Source: Stentor roeselii (Eukaryota > Ciliophora > Heterotrichea > Heterotrichida > Stentoridae). From it: a stretch of 30,774 nucleotides of DNA. The notes under the pieces were generated by a model. The model had not been told where the DNA came from. It worked only from the letters and a program-made list of their open reading frames with translations, and did no database searches. The stretch covers positions 1 through 30,774 of the forward strand of contig RSEH01000380.1 of NCBI GenBank assembly GCA_006503475.1. Direction: 5' to 3'. Positions 8,992-16,395 of the stretch are shown here, piece after piece; positions within the stretch are counted from its first letter, which is position 1; every line of letters begins with the position of its first letter. The translations under genes and the position numbers were made by a program.

Positions 8992-9885
8992 CTATTTACT
9001 AGTTTTATATGAAATCATCGGCACTGCATTTTTCAAGAGAGATAAGCTTGCTGATGGGTGTATAGTTTTGCAGTGAGGCGACAAGGCCTTATATATAAGC
9101 GGGTTCGTAGGACAGCTGGGAGGTTTAGAAGTTACTTTTTTACCTTGTTTGCTCGGAGGTGGGATACCCGTCAATTTTTTCAAATGCCTTTGAGTGTACG
9201 AGTGCGAGTTCTGACTACTCGGCCTTGAAGTTAAATTAAGATTAACCTTCGGAGCCAAACAAGGTGTAAAAGTGCAGTCTTCTATTTCATGAAACATCTT
9301 TTTCTCCACCTTTTCCTTCATTTTCTCTTGTTTCTTCTTAATCCAGTAGTCATTCCTCTCTAAAACCGTCATTTCATACAACTTAACACCCAACTCTTCC
9401 GTCTCCTGAGCATTCTCTCTAAACTTGACAGCATTTTTCAAATCCTCCAAAGTCGCCCGTCGAATCTCTCCCGATTCTTGTCTTGTTCTAACATTAGCTT
9501 TAACCTTTCCTGCCAAAACCGTTGTTGCAAGACTACCTTGACTCTGAGAGGCACTTTTGCAATGAAAAGCTTTTCTTTTCAACTGTGAAAAATGATTCTC
9601 GCTGGTTTCTTCATCAAGAGCTGCCAAACTAATGAAGGAATGCTTTGGATGCATTGTAAAGCCAAGAGAAGACCTGCAACTTGACACGATTTGACTCGCG
9701 TAGCCTGAAGTCGAGTTGTCAGCTTTGCCTTCCAGCAGTTCAACGATTTCTTTGGAGGTTTTGTTAATGCGAGGTACGGGCTGGAGACTTTCAGCTTCTC
9801 GTCTATGTTGTTTGAGACGGATACTCTGGATTTTCGCTTGACTTCTGGCGTACTTGCTAAGTAGTTGTTCTTCTATCGTCATCAT
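8992..9885 (-). CDS. Basic protein with a CTFxP motif, possible ciliary/basal-body protein
   Basis: The 297-residue product is basic and of low complexity at both ends. A charged helix (about 150-200, Lys/Glu-rich) runs into CTFTPCLAP (204-212). Motifs of the form CTF.P...P after a charged helix, and PRINKTSKEIVEL-like blocks as at 38-50, recur in uncharacterised ciliate and kinetoplastid proteins, some of them ciliary; I do not recognise a specific family. The start MMTIEEQ lies 14 bp from the start of the divergent B-box/Kelch gene, and the TAG stop lies 10 bp before the start of the CH-domain gene on the same strand, so the two may share a transcript or a function. No membrane segment or signal peptide is visible. 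Confidence 0.65.
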   Translation of the reverse strand: MMTIEEQLLSKYARSQAKIQSIRLKQHRREAESLQPVPRINKTSKEIVELLEGKADNSTSGYASQIVSSCRSSLGFTMHPKHSFISLAALDEETSENHFSQLKRKAFHCKSASQSQGSLATTVLAGKVKANVRTRQESGEIRRATLEDLKNAVKFRENAQETEELGVKLYEMTVLERNDYWIKKKQEKMKEKVEKKMFHEIEDCTFTPCLAPKVNLNLTSRPSSQNSHSYTQRHLKKLTGIPPPSKQGKKVTSKPPSCPTNPLIYKALSPHCKTIHPSASLSLLKNAVPMISYKTSK

Positions 9886-9899
9886 TATTATTTACTGTT
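9886..9899. promoter_or_regulatory. 14 bp gap between two divergent start codons
   Basis: Only 14 bp (TATTATTTACTGTT) separates the ATG of the minus-strand CTFxP gene from the ATG of the plus-strand B-box/Kelch gene. Both starts look correct: the plus-strand protein starts just before its first Cys pair, and the minus-strand one has no better downstream Met before conserved-looking sequence. Both promoters and 5' leaders must therefore lie in this gap or inside the opposite coding sequence. Confidence 0.55.
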
Positions 9900-11195
9900 A
9901 TGTCCTGCTCGATTTGCGCGAAAAGCACTGAAGTTTTCACCTGTGAATGTGAAAATAAAGGAGATTTAATCTGCAGAGAACACCTCATGAAGCATATGGA
10001 AAGACTCACGAATAGAAACCACTTGTTTCGAAGTTTCACTGATAAAAAAGTCCTGATTGATGAGTCTCGTCGCAAGTTCCTGCTTCAACAACTTACTTAT
10101 ATCAAAGATCAGTCAGAACTATTAAAACAAACGACTCTCGTTCAAAAGAAAAAATTAATACAAAACTTGAAAGATTCATCAAAACTCGCTTTAGAAAACC
10201 TGGACTTCATCATCATGAACTGCCTGAAAATGACTGAAAAAATCAAGTCACTTTCAGTGATCACCCATCGGACACTAACACCCTACGAGCGGTTTATCTG
10301 CAGTTCGAATGACCCATTTTTGGAATTTCTTCAAGCTCCAAAGGTAAAAATTTCTTCTAAAACCTTCGCATTCGAGTTAGTCCTTCCAACATTCATTCAA
10401 GAAATGACGAATTTTTCCTGTTATTCAGTAGCCTTTAAAGAAAACGCGGTGTTGACAGTTCCAAAGTCAAACATTCTGCATCATTCTCTATTCAACGGGT
10501 CTTCTCGATGTTTATCAATCAGTCCAAAAAAGCTGTTAGTGACAGGTTTGCCTTCAAACAAAGGGGAAGACACATGTGTGGAGGTCGACTTGGCCATGAA
10601 AACAATAAAACCTGGCGCTTCTCTGAATGTGACGCGAAAGTGGCACGCAATGGCCTGGCTCAACGACTGGCCCTGCGTTGTTGGCGGGAACGACTCCAGA
10701 GATGACTTGAGAAGTGTGGAAGTCTTGAAAAATGACTTCTGGGTCGAAATGCCGTCGTTGGTTGTGCCTCGCAGTAGTCTCAGCGCCGTCTGCTACTTGG
10801 ACAAGCTCTGGGTCGTCGGAGGCATCAACTTAGAGACTATGAACAGTGTTGAAGTCTTTTTTGAAGACTCTTGGAAACTCCTTGGAGTTAAAAATGAAAT
10901 CCTTTGCAGCTCTGTTGCACTTTTTGGACTGGGAAAGTATTTAGTTATCTTTGGAGGATTCAGAGGCAAGGATAACTCGAGTTTAAGTCTTTTTGATGTG
11001 GAAAATCATGACTTGACCCAGGTTTCAGAGTTCCCTGAAGAGTTTTACTTCAACTTGAACTCAGTCGGCATCAGTTCTGAAGAAATTTTCACGATTGACG
11101 CGAATTATTCTTTGAAGGTCCAGACAAAGTCCTCTCTTTACCCTAAATTTAAAGAAGTGAGTGAAATAGTGAATGATCCAACTGATTTAATTTAG
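9900..11195 (+). CDS. B-box zinc finger / coiled-coil / Kelch repeat protein
   Basis: The 431-residue product starts with a Cys/His array, C3, C6, C15, C17, C25, H28, H32 and H41, matching the B-box consensus and nearly the same spacing as the N-terminus of the WD40 protein at 472-2541. A helical stretch (about 48-125) follows. The C-terminal half has Kelch-type repeats marked by VVGG at 260-263 and 305-308 and IFGG near 350, each followed by an SVEV-type strand and an aromatic Trp strand. At least three clear and two or three weak blades are visible. It is likely a protein-interaction scaffold; there is no RING or BTB domain, so an E3-adaptor role is not supported. The stop is TAG; 206 bp of T-rich DNA separates it from the kinase gene. 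Confidence 0.8.
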   Translation: MSCSICAKSTEVFTCECENKGDLICREHLMKHMERLTNRNHLFRSFTDKKVLIDESRRKFLLQQLTYIKDQSELLKQTTLVQKKKLIQNLKDSSKLALENLDFIIMNCLKMTEKIKSLSVITHRTLTPYERFICSSNDPFLEFLQAPKVKISSKTFAFELVLPTFIQEMTNFSCYSVAFKENAVLTVPKSNILHHSLFNGSSRCLSISPKKLLVTGLPSNKGEDTCVEVDLAMKTIKPGASLNVTRKWHAMAWLNDWPCVVGGNDSRDDLRSVEVLKNDFWVEMPSLVVPRSSLSAVCYLDKLWVVGGINLETMNSVEVFFEDSWKLLGVKNEILCSSVALFGLGKYLVIFGGFRGKDNSSLSLFDVENHDLTQVSEFPEEFYFNLNSVGISSEEIFTIDANYSLKVQTKSSLYPKFKEVSEIVNDPTDLI

Positions 11196-11401
11196 GAATA
11201 AGTGTAACTCAGCAGAATAAAAAAAACTTTTTATTAACGATTTTTTTTCAAATTTTTCTCTTTTTTATAACAAACCAGTGAAGCCTTTAAATAAATGAAG
11301 CAAGATTTTATTTCAGGTGATTTTTTCACAAGTTTCATCATTTTTTCGTTGTTGTGAATAACAGTTTTGTGGACTCGGGTTATTATTGATCACATATAAA
11401 A

Positions 11402-12856
11402 ATGGGAGCAGTATGTGGCAAGTTAGATGAAGACCAAAGCGGTCCACATCCAGTCGATGCGGAGTTTAACATCCAAAAACGCGACCTGGTGCGGATTAAG
11501 ACAGGAAGTGTGCGTGAACATTACTCAATCGGTGAAAAAGTCGAAGACGACAAATTCGCATCAATCTTTCGCTGTAAAAACAAAGAAACAGGTCTCAGGT
11601 TCATTGCGAAAATTTACAACACTTCGAAAATCGAGGAAAATGTGATGAAGTCCTTCATGAAAGAAGCGCGGATGTTGCAAGACGCGGATCATCCGAATAT
11701 AATAAAAGTCGTTGACATCTATCGCGATGAAAACACTGCTGTCATCGTCACTGAGCATTGTAAAGGTGGGGAACTGTTGGATAGGATTCAGGAAGAAAAT
11801 CGGTTGAGTGAAAATCTTGTCGCTTCTTATATTAAACAGATTGCCTCGGCTCTTACGTATTTACACAGTCGAAAAATTGTGCATCGAGACTTAAGGCCTG
11901 ATGTTTGCGCCTTTTTGAGCAAGGATCCTGACTCTTGTTTGAAAATTGTTGACTTTGGAAGTTGTAAACATTTTGAAAAAAATCTCAGGATTTTGGAAAG
12001 AGTGGGAAGTCCTTATTATATGGCACCGGAAGTGGTGATCGGCAACTACGACAGCAAATGTGACGTGTGGAGTCTAGGAGTGATCATGTACTTCCTCCTT
12101 TCAGGCAACCCTCCCTTCGACGGTAAGTCCGAAACCGAAATCATTCACAGTGTAGTCTCCACAGAACTCACCTTCGAGGGCAAGGTGTGGAAAAAAGTCT
12201 CAGCAGAGGCAAAAGACTTACTAACTAAAATGCTTGTAAAAAACCCAAACGAGCGTATTTCCGCAAGACATCTCCTAAAAGACCCCTGGATCGTGACAAG
12301 GTCTGAAAGCAAAGCTCCCGATGCCCAGTTAGTTTCAAGCACCTTAGAAAACATTTCCAAATTCGCCACTGAAAGCAAACTTCAAAAAGCCACTTTAGCC
12401 TTCATCGTCTCTCAAATAATGAGCTCCGACGAAGTAGGCAACCTTCAAGAAGTCTTCAAAAAAGTAGACACAAATGGCGACGGGCTTTTAAACCGGAAAG
12501 AAATTCGCAGAGCTTTAGAGGGTCATACAAAGTTCAGCGACGATGAAATCAGAGAATTGATTGAAAAAGTCGACTTGGACCGGAACGACAAGATTAACTA
12601 TTCCGAGTTCCTTGCAGCGACTATTGACTGGGAAAAGGAAATGTCGAGGGAAAGACTGGTTAAAGCGTTTAAAGCACTTGACTCTGACCATTCTGGAAAA
12701 ATAAGCAAGGATGAACTGATGGCCGCTTTTGGAGGCAGTCATATGAGCAGCTCGCATTTTGAGGAGATGATTGCTGAAGCTGATACTAATAAGGACGGAG
12801 AAATTGACTTGGAAGAGTTCTGCAATTATATGTGCAAGTTGAAGAGCAATACTTAG
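11402..12856 (+). CDS. CDPK-type kinase with four EF-hands and a degenerate catalytic core
   Basis: The 484-residue protein has the CDPK layout: G2 and C5 for possible myristoylation and palmitoylation, a kinase domain (about 41-297), a junction helix, and four EF-hands at 356-367, 391-402, 427-438 and 461-472, all with acidic positions 1, 3 (or Asn) and 12. The VAIK-type Lys is K70, D163 of HRD and D184 of DFG are present, and APE is 208-210. However, the glycine-rich loop reads VEDDKFASI (47-55), with the first two Gly replaced by Glu and Asp, and the catalytic loop reads HRDLRPDVC, with Val168 in place of the Mg2+-binding Asn and Arg165 in place of the Lys. Activity is therefore doubtful; a Ca2+-sensing pseudokinase is the likely alternative. 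The TAG stop is one base from the stop of the convergent gene. Confidence 0.9.
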   Translation: MGAVCGKLDEDQSGPHPVDAEFNIQKRDLVRIKTGSVREHYSIGEKVEDDKFASIFRCKNKETGLRFIAKIYNTSKIEENVMKSFMKEARMLQDADHPNIIKVVDIYRDENTAVIVTEHCKGGELLDRIQEENRLSENLVASYIKQIASALTYLHSRKIVHRDLRPDVCAFLSKDPDSCLKIVDFGSCKHFEKNLRILERVGSPYYMAPEVVIGNYDSKCDVWSLGVIMYFLLSGNPPFDGKSETEIIHSVVSTELTFEGKVWKKVSAEAKDLLTKMLVKNPNERISARHLLKDPWIVTRSESKAPDAQLVSSTLENISKFATESKLQKATLAFIVSQIMSSDEVGNLQEVFKKVDTNGDGLLNRKEIRRALEGHTKFSDDEIRELIEKVDLDRNDKINYSEFLAATIDWEKEMSRERLVKAFKALDSDHSGKISKDELMAAFGGSHMSSSHFEEMIAEADTNKDGEIDLEEFCNYMCKLKSNT

Positions 12857-12857
12857 A

Positions 12858-13235
12858 TTAATGGTTAGATTTAGGATTTAAGAGCTTTTGAAGAGGTCTT
12901 CGTTTGTTGAAGAATTGTTGACTTGATATTGATATCAGCTGCTTTGAGTCACTTTTTGTGATGAGAACTTTTTGAGGCTTGCAAGGGGTGAGAAGTTCGT
13001 TTAAAGTCATTAAAACTGAATCTTCTTCTAGGAATGAATCAGTGTTGTCTGAGTTTTTGCTGATTAGGAAGTGATTTACAGGTTTTTTCTTTGGAGAAGT
13101 CAATTCAACAGCTTTTGGCGTTGCTTTTGATTTACTACTGGACCGAGAGGTGTTTGCTCTTGAAGAACTGATGCTCACCTTGCGGATCCTGATAGGTTCT
13201 CTTGAAGATTTTAGTGAATCTAAACATCTGTTCAT
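12858..13235 (-). CDS. Small Ser/Lys-rich hypothetical protein
   Basis: This is a 125-residue, basic, Ser-rich product with no recognised domain, membrane segment or signal peptide. Residues 20-40 are almost all Ser, Arg, Lys and Thr, while VLMTLNELLTPC (near 75-85) is the only hydrophobic block and may be a short helix used for binding. The start has a typical local context (AATTTAAAGATG) and the stop is TAA. The case for it being real is its length in AT-rich DNA, its coding-like composition and its precise packing: one base separates it from the kinase stop, and 144 bp lies between its start and the next divergent gene. The function is unknown. Confidence 0.55.
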   Translation of the reverse strand: MNRCLDSLKSSREPIRIRKVSISSSRANTSRSSSKSKATPKAVELTSPKKKPVNHFLISKNSDNTDSFLEEDSVLMTLNELLTPCKPQKVLITKSDSKQLISISSQQFFNKRRPLQKLLNPKSNH

Positions 13236-13379
13236 CTTTAAATTATTGAGCTCTTTATAAGTTTGACCAATAGCAGAAAATATCTTCTAAATTTTAAACA
13301 ACTTCTTCCAATAAAATTCCTTCAGTCAACTACTTCAAAAAATCATTAAAATAACCAGCATCTCTACCAATCTAAATAA

Positions 13380-14393
13380 ATGTCAAAAACATTCAAACCA
13401 ATCTCCTATGAAAAGCTCCGCGTGGGGAAGCTAATCAAAAGTTCCAAAAAAAGGTTCTGCTGGGTGTTCGAGCTCGAAACATATCACTATACAATCGACT
13501 TATTTTCCAGTCGCATAAGCGGAAAACGCACGATTCTGGTGAACGGGAACAAAGTCGTTTCAACGAAAACCTCAGGCCTGGGAACGACTTACCAAGTGAA
13601 CATCCCGAAGCACAAGGTGTTAATTTACGAACTCGGCGACACTTGCTTCGAACTGCGGGTCGACAACGTTTTGTTCAAAGTCCCTACAGGCTTCACTGGC
13701 CTTGAAGTACCTTTGGACCAGCGAAGCCGAAATATGTCCAGCGGGAACTTGAACTACGAGAAGGACAACTTCGGCTTTAAAGAACATGAAGCACAGCCTA
13801 AAAAAATCAGACCTGTTTCGCCTAAACCAGTTAATTCACCGAATAAATTCCAGATTTCAGTGGAAAAAACGAAAACACCTGAAAAGGTAAAAATTAAGGA
13901 AAAAGTGAATGTTTTAGATCTTTTTGATATGCCTTTACCTGCTAATAATGAACTACCTGTTGATTTGTTCTCTGCGCCTTTGACTGGGAATGACTTTAAC
14001 CCTTTTGAGGAGAAAAAGGAAGAGGGGAGAAAAGAGGTTAAAGAAGAGGTGCCGAGTTTTCAGACGGTGAAAAAAGATGATATTTTTAATTTGGTTGATT
14101 TGGATGGATTGCATTTGGGGGATAATTATAGCCCTGCCTTTGCGAAGAAACTCGAAGATGCTAATAAACCTGTCAGTATCAACAATCCTAATGTGAAGAA
14201 TGTACCGCTTAATAACTTGGTCGCGCAGAGGGAACCTCAGCTGAATCAGCCTCAACAGTTCATGCCTGGAATGCAAGGCATCCAGGGTGTTCAGCCTATG
14301 ATGATGAATCCGATGATGATGAATCCGTTTATGACAGGCATGATGATGAACCCAATGATGATGAACCCTTACTTCCAGAACCCTCCAAAATAA
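13380..14393 (+). CDS. FAIM-like domain protein with a clathrin/EH-binding-type tail
   Basis: The 337-residue product begins with a beta-rich domain (about 25-102) resembling the FAIM family: FELETYHYTIDL, then SGKRTILVNG (47-56), then two strands ending ELRVDNVLFKV. The rest looks disordered and is rich in short endocytic motifs. LVDLD (238-242) fits the clathrin-box consensus, NPF occurs twice (207-209, 315-317; the EH-domain ligand), and DLF occurs twice (180-182, 196-198 approximately). The C-terminus is a Gln/Met/Asn/Pro stretch with four MMMNP units. The motifs are seen; an endocytic-adaptor role is inferred. The leader is poor in G and has TCTCTACC shortly before the ATG. The stop is TAA. 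It is divergent from the small Ser-rich gene, 144 bp apart. Confidence 0.7.
   Translation: MSKTFKPISYEKLRVGKLIKSSKKRFCWVFELETYHYTIDLFSSRISGKRTILVNGNKVVSTKTSGLGTTYQVNIPKHKVLIYELGDTCFELRVDNVLFKVPTGFTGLEVPLDQRSRNMSSGNLNYEKDNFGFKEHEAQPKKIRPVSPKPVNSPNKFQISVEKTKTPEKVKIKEKVNVLDLFDMPLPANNELPVDLFSAPLTGNDFNPFEEKKEEGRKEVKEEVPSFQTVKKDDIFNLVDLDGLHLGDNYSPAFAKKLEDANKPVSINNPNVKNVPLNNLVAQREPQLNQPQQFMPGMQGIQGVQPMMMNPMMMNPFMTGMMMNPMMMNPYFQNPPK
14298..14369 (+). repeat. In-gene 15 bp repeats encoding MMMNP
   Basis: ATGATGATGAATCCG occurs twice in tandem and, after a short FMTG spacer, twice more with AACCC/AACCA variants. It encodes four Met-Met-Met-Asn-Pro units at the C-terminus of the FAIM-like protein. Synonymous changes between copies suggest that the protein sequence has been kept. 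Confidence 0.8.
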
Positions 14394-14540
14394 CCGAATT
14401 AAGTTAGTCTTAATTTACATTCAAAAGAGATCATTACTAATCTGATACTCACTGATATCAATTAATCCCCTGGCATAAGTCCTGAGATAAAAATTGACTC
14501 TTTCAAGAGGTTTCGAGCACAAATCCTTCATCTTCTCCTG

Positions 14541-15287
14541 CTAAATAAACCTTACAATAACCCTAAAGCCATCCTCGACCAAGACCCTTGCCGGTTTAGG
14601 AGGCTTATCATCAAAAAGTCCATCATCCAAGTCACTCGAGTCTCCCCTTCGACTATTAACCGAGTGTTTAAACTGATTAAACTTATTTTCAATTTCCATT
14701 TCCTTGATTTCCAAAAGTCTTTCCTTAATCAACAACCAAGTCTCCTGCGCCACATTCATAATTTCCCTGCATTCCTGAAACTCTTTTTCCAGTTTTTTTC
14801 TTTCTTCCTGTAAAGCAAGCATCTCACTTTCCAAGGGTTTTGCTTGAATTTTTCTTGGTTTTTCTGGAAATGAAAACTTTCGAGGATTGCTTTTTGTTGT
14901 TGATGGACTCGCCCCTCGCGCTGAACTCGGCTTTTTTTGGTCTTGATTTATTGAAGACCATTTTTCAGCTGCGATGTCGTGGACTGAGTAGAAAGGGTAC
15001 TTGTTCGCTGCGAGGAGGAAGGAAGTTGGAGTGTTTGAACGTTCTTTGGCTATTGGAGAGTGCTCGCCTTCGGCTAACTCGATTTTAAGAGTTGGCTTTT
15101 TTGGCTTGAACTCTTCCATCAGCTCTTTTTTTCGGGCTTTCAGCTGGTTTCGAGAGTTTTCGAGGTAAAGTTCCATTGATTCGTCGAGACTTCCGGATTC
15201 TTCAAGGGTTTTAGCGTAGTTTTCGATTTGTTGTTCTTGATTCTCGATTTCTTTTAGAAGCTCTTGGAGCTTTTGGGTGAATTCCAT
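14541..15287 (-). CDS. Coiled-coil hypothetical protein
   Basis: I place the start at 15287 (MEFTQKLQELL), giving 248 residues; an in-frame Met exists at 15347, but the 20 residues it would add are hydrophobic and Asn/Lys-rich, and do not look like the rest. Two coiled coils are clear at about 1-60 and 152-208 (runs of Glu, Lys, Leu in heptads), joined by a Ser/Pro/Lys linker that looks disordered. The tail is acidic (DSSDLDDGLFDD) and ends in a short beta-like stretch. No enzymatic motif, membrane segment or signal peptide is visible, and I do not recognise the family. The stop is TAG. It lies about 240 bp downstream of TBCB on the same strand. Confidence 0.7.
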   Translation of the reverse strand: MEFTQKLQELLKEIENQEQQIENYAKTLEESGSLDESMELYLENSRNQLKARKKELMEEFKPKKPTLKIELAEGEHSPIAKERSNTPTSFLLAANKYPFYSVHDIAAEKWSSINQDQKKPSSARGASPSTTKSNPRKFSFPEKPRKIQAKPLESEMLALQEERKKLEKEFQECREIMNVAQETWLLIKERLLEIKEMEIENKFNQFKHSVNSRRGDSSDLDDGLFDDKPPKPARVLVEDGFRVIVRFI

Positions 15288-15525
15288 TTTTTTAGTCTTT
15301 GGATTACATGAAAAGTTTTTTAATAATGGATTCTTTAGAAATATCAATTTACATGAAGTTTGTTAACTAGATTTATCAGAATCAAATCTCCTACAGCATT
15401 AATAACATATAGCGTCTCTCAATTCATTCTCTTCACAAGAGTCTCAAAAATAAACCCTAAACCCCAATTTCTGAAATCCCCTCAATCAAAGCCATAATTC
15501 CCTTAAAATCTTACCCTATCCAAAG

Positions 15526-16242
15526 TTATAACTCATCCGGATCCTCATCAATAGGTCTAAAGTTTCCGACTTCAACAGCAGCAGGTCTAACAAAAATTCC
15601 ATAATTCTGATTACACTCAAAATACCTGAATCCTCCATGAGTTCCATTATTCTTTCCAAGAGGTTCATCAAGTTCAATTCCAACCCACCACCCAGGTTTA
15701 AAAGTCGTCATCTTTCCCACGAACCTGACAGTTCCTCGTTTATCTCCAGGGTCCACCTTGCATCGATTTCCGACTTTAACCTCGCTTGCAAGGTCAGCCT
15801 GGTGCTCATCATCGACTTCAGTCTTGTTCGGCTTCATCAAGTCCGGGTTCTTTTTTTTGAGTTCTTCTTTAAACTTCCTGAAATTGACGTCAAGGTTGTT
15901 GTAAGCTTCTTCACTTATCTCGTATTTTGGAACGTCTTCTAAGTTGTCGAAGTTCACTGTTGATGGGTCAAGGTCGATGATGTGAATCGTGTAGAAGTCT
16001 TTTGGGTTGTAAGAACCTAAAAAGGAGTCGTTTTCGTTCATGCTTGCAACGATTTGACCTTCGGTGTCGACCAGCTTTAGCATCATGTAGTTGGCGGATG
16101 TCCCGAATCGCATTTCTAGACTGTTCTAAATGAGGGGTACTTTTATTGTCTCGATTTTTGATGCTGTGCTGAAACGGATTTCCATTGCTTTCATTGCGCG
16201 TTTGGAGTGAGTTATGTTGAGTTTCACTGTGGCTGATTCCAT
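15526..16242 (-). CDS. TBCB: Tubulin-folding cofactor B, two exons
   Basis: Exon 1 is 16242-16141 (34 codons), exon 2 is 16125-15526 and a 15-nt intron lies between. The joined 233-residue protein has the TBCB layout: an N-terminal ubiquitin-like domain (about 5-88, with DSFLGSY and HIIDLDP as in TBCB), a charged linker, and a CAP-Gly domain (about 151-220) with the conserved GKNNG (191-195, GKNDG type) and FKPGWWVGI, then an acidic C-terminus ending DEL, close to the DEI/DEM ends that bind CAP-Gly partners. TBCB with TBCE handles alpha-tubulin during tubulin dimer assembly and disassembly. Without exon 1 the ubiquitin-like domain would be truncated, which supports the splicing. The leader is G-poor on the sense strand. 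The stop is TAA. Confidence 0.92.
16126..16140 (-). other. 15-nt spliceosomal intron in TBCB
   Basis: On the minus strand the sequence is GTACCCCTCATTTAG: exactly 15 nt, GT at the start and AG at the end. It falls between codons (phase 0) and does not change the frame; its last three bases form an in-frame TAG, so an unspliced message would stop there. Removing it joins SKIETIK to NSLEMRFG, restoring the ubiquitin-like domain. Its length matches the known 15-nt heterotrich introns. Confidence 0.88.
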
Positions 16243-16395
16243 TAGATTGTATCGGATTATAAATGGAGTTTAAGGATTAGGAGAATTTTGTGGGTGGGTC
16301 AATTGTTTCTTGAATGGTGATAATGACGTAAGGGATGGTTAATTTATGATTTTTCAGAGATTTTTTATTGGCTTTTAGAATTTTTTTTTTATAGG

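Noticed and set aside
9857-10075. Minus-strand open frame spanning the 14 bp divergent gap
   Set aside because: It is antisense to the conserved Cys/His array of the Kelch protein and has no independent support.
13953-14276. Minus-strand 107-codon frame within the FAIM-like gene
   Set aside because: It is opposite the coding tail with its endocytic motifs and repeats; no domain.
15288-15347. Upstream Met giving a 20-residue longer coiled-coil protein
   Set aside because: The extra residues differ in character from the heptad region, and the Met at 15287 begins the coiled coil directly.
15449-15462. AACCCTAAACCCC, resembling telomeric repeats
   Set aside because: Only about one and a half imperfect units in C-rich DNA between two genes, with no array; coincidence is likely.
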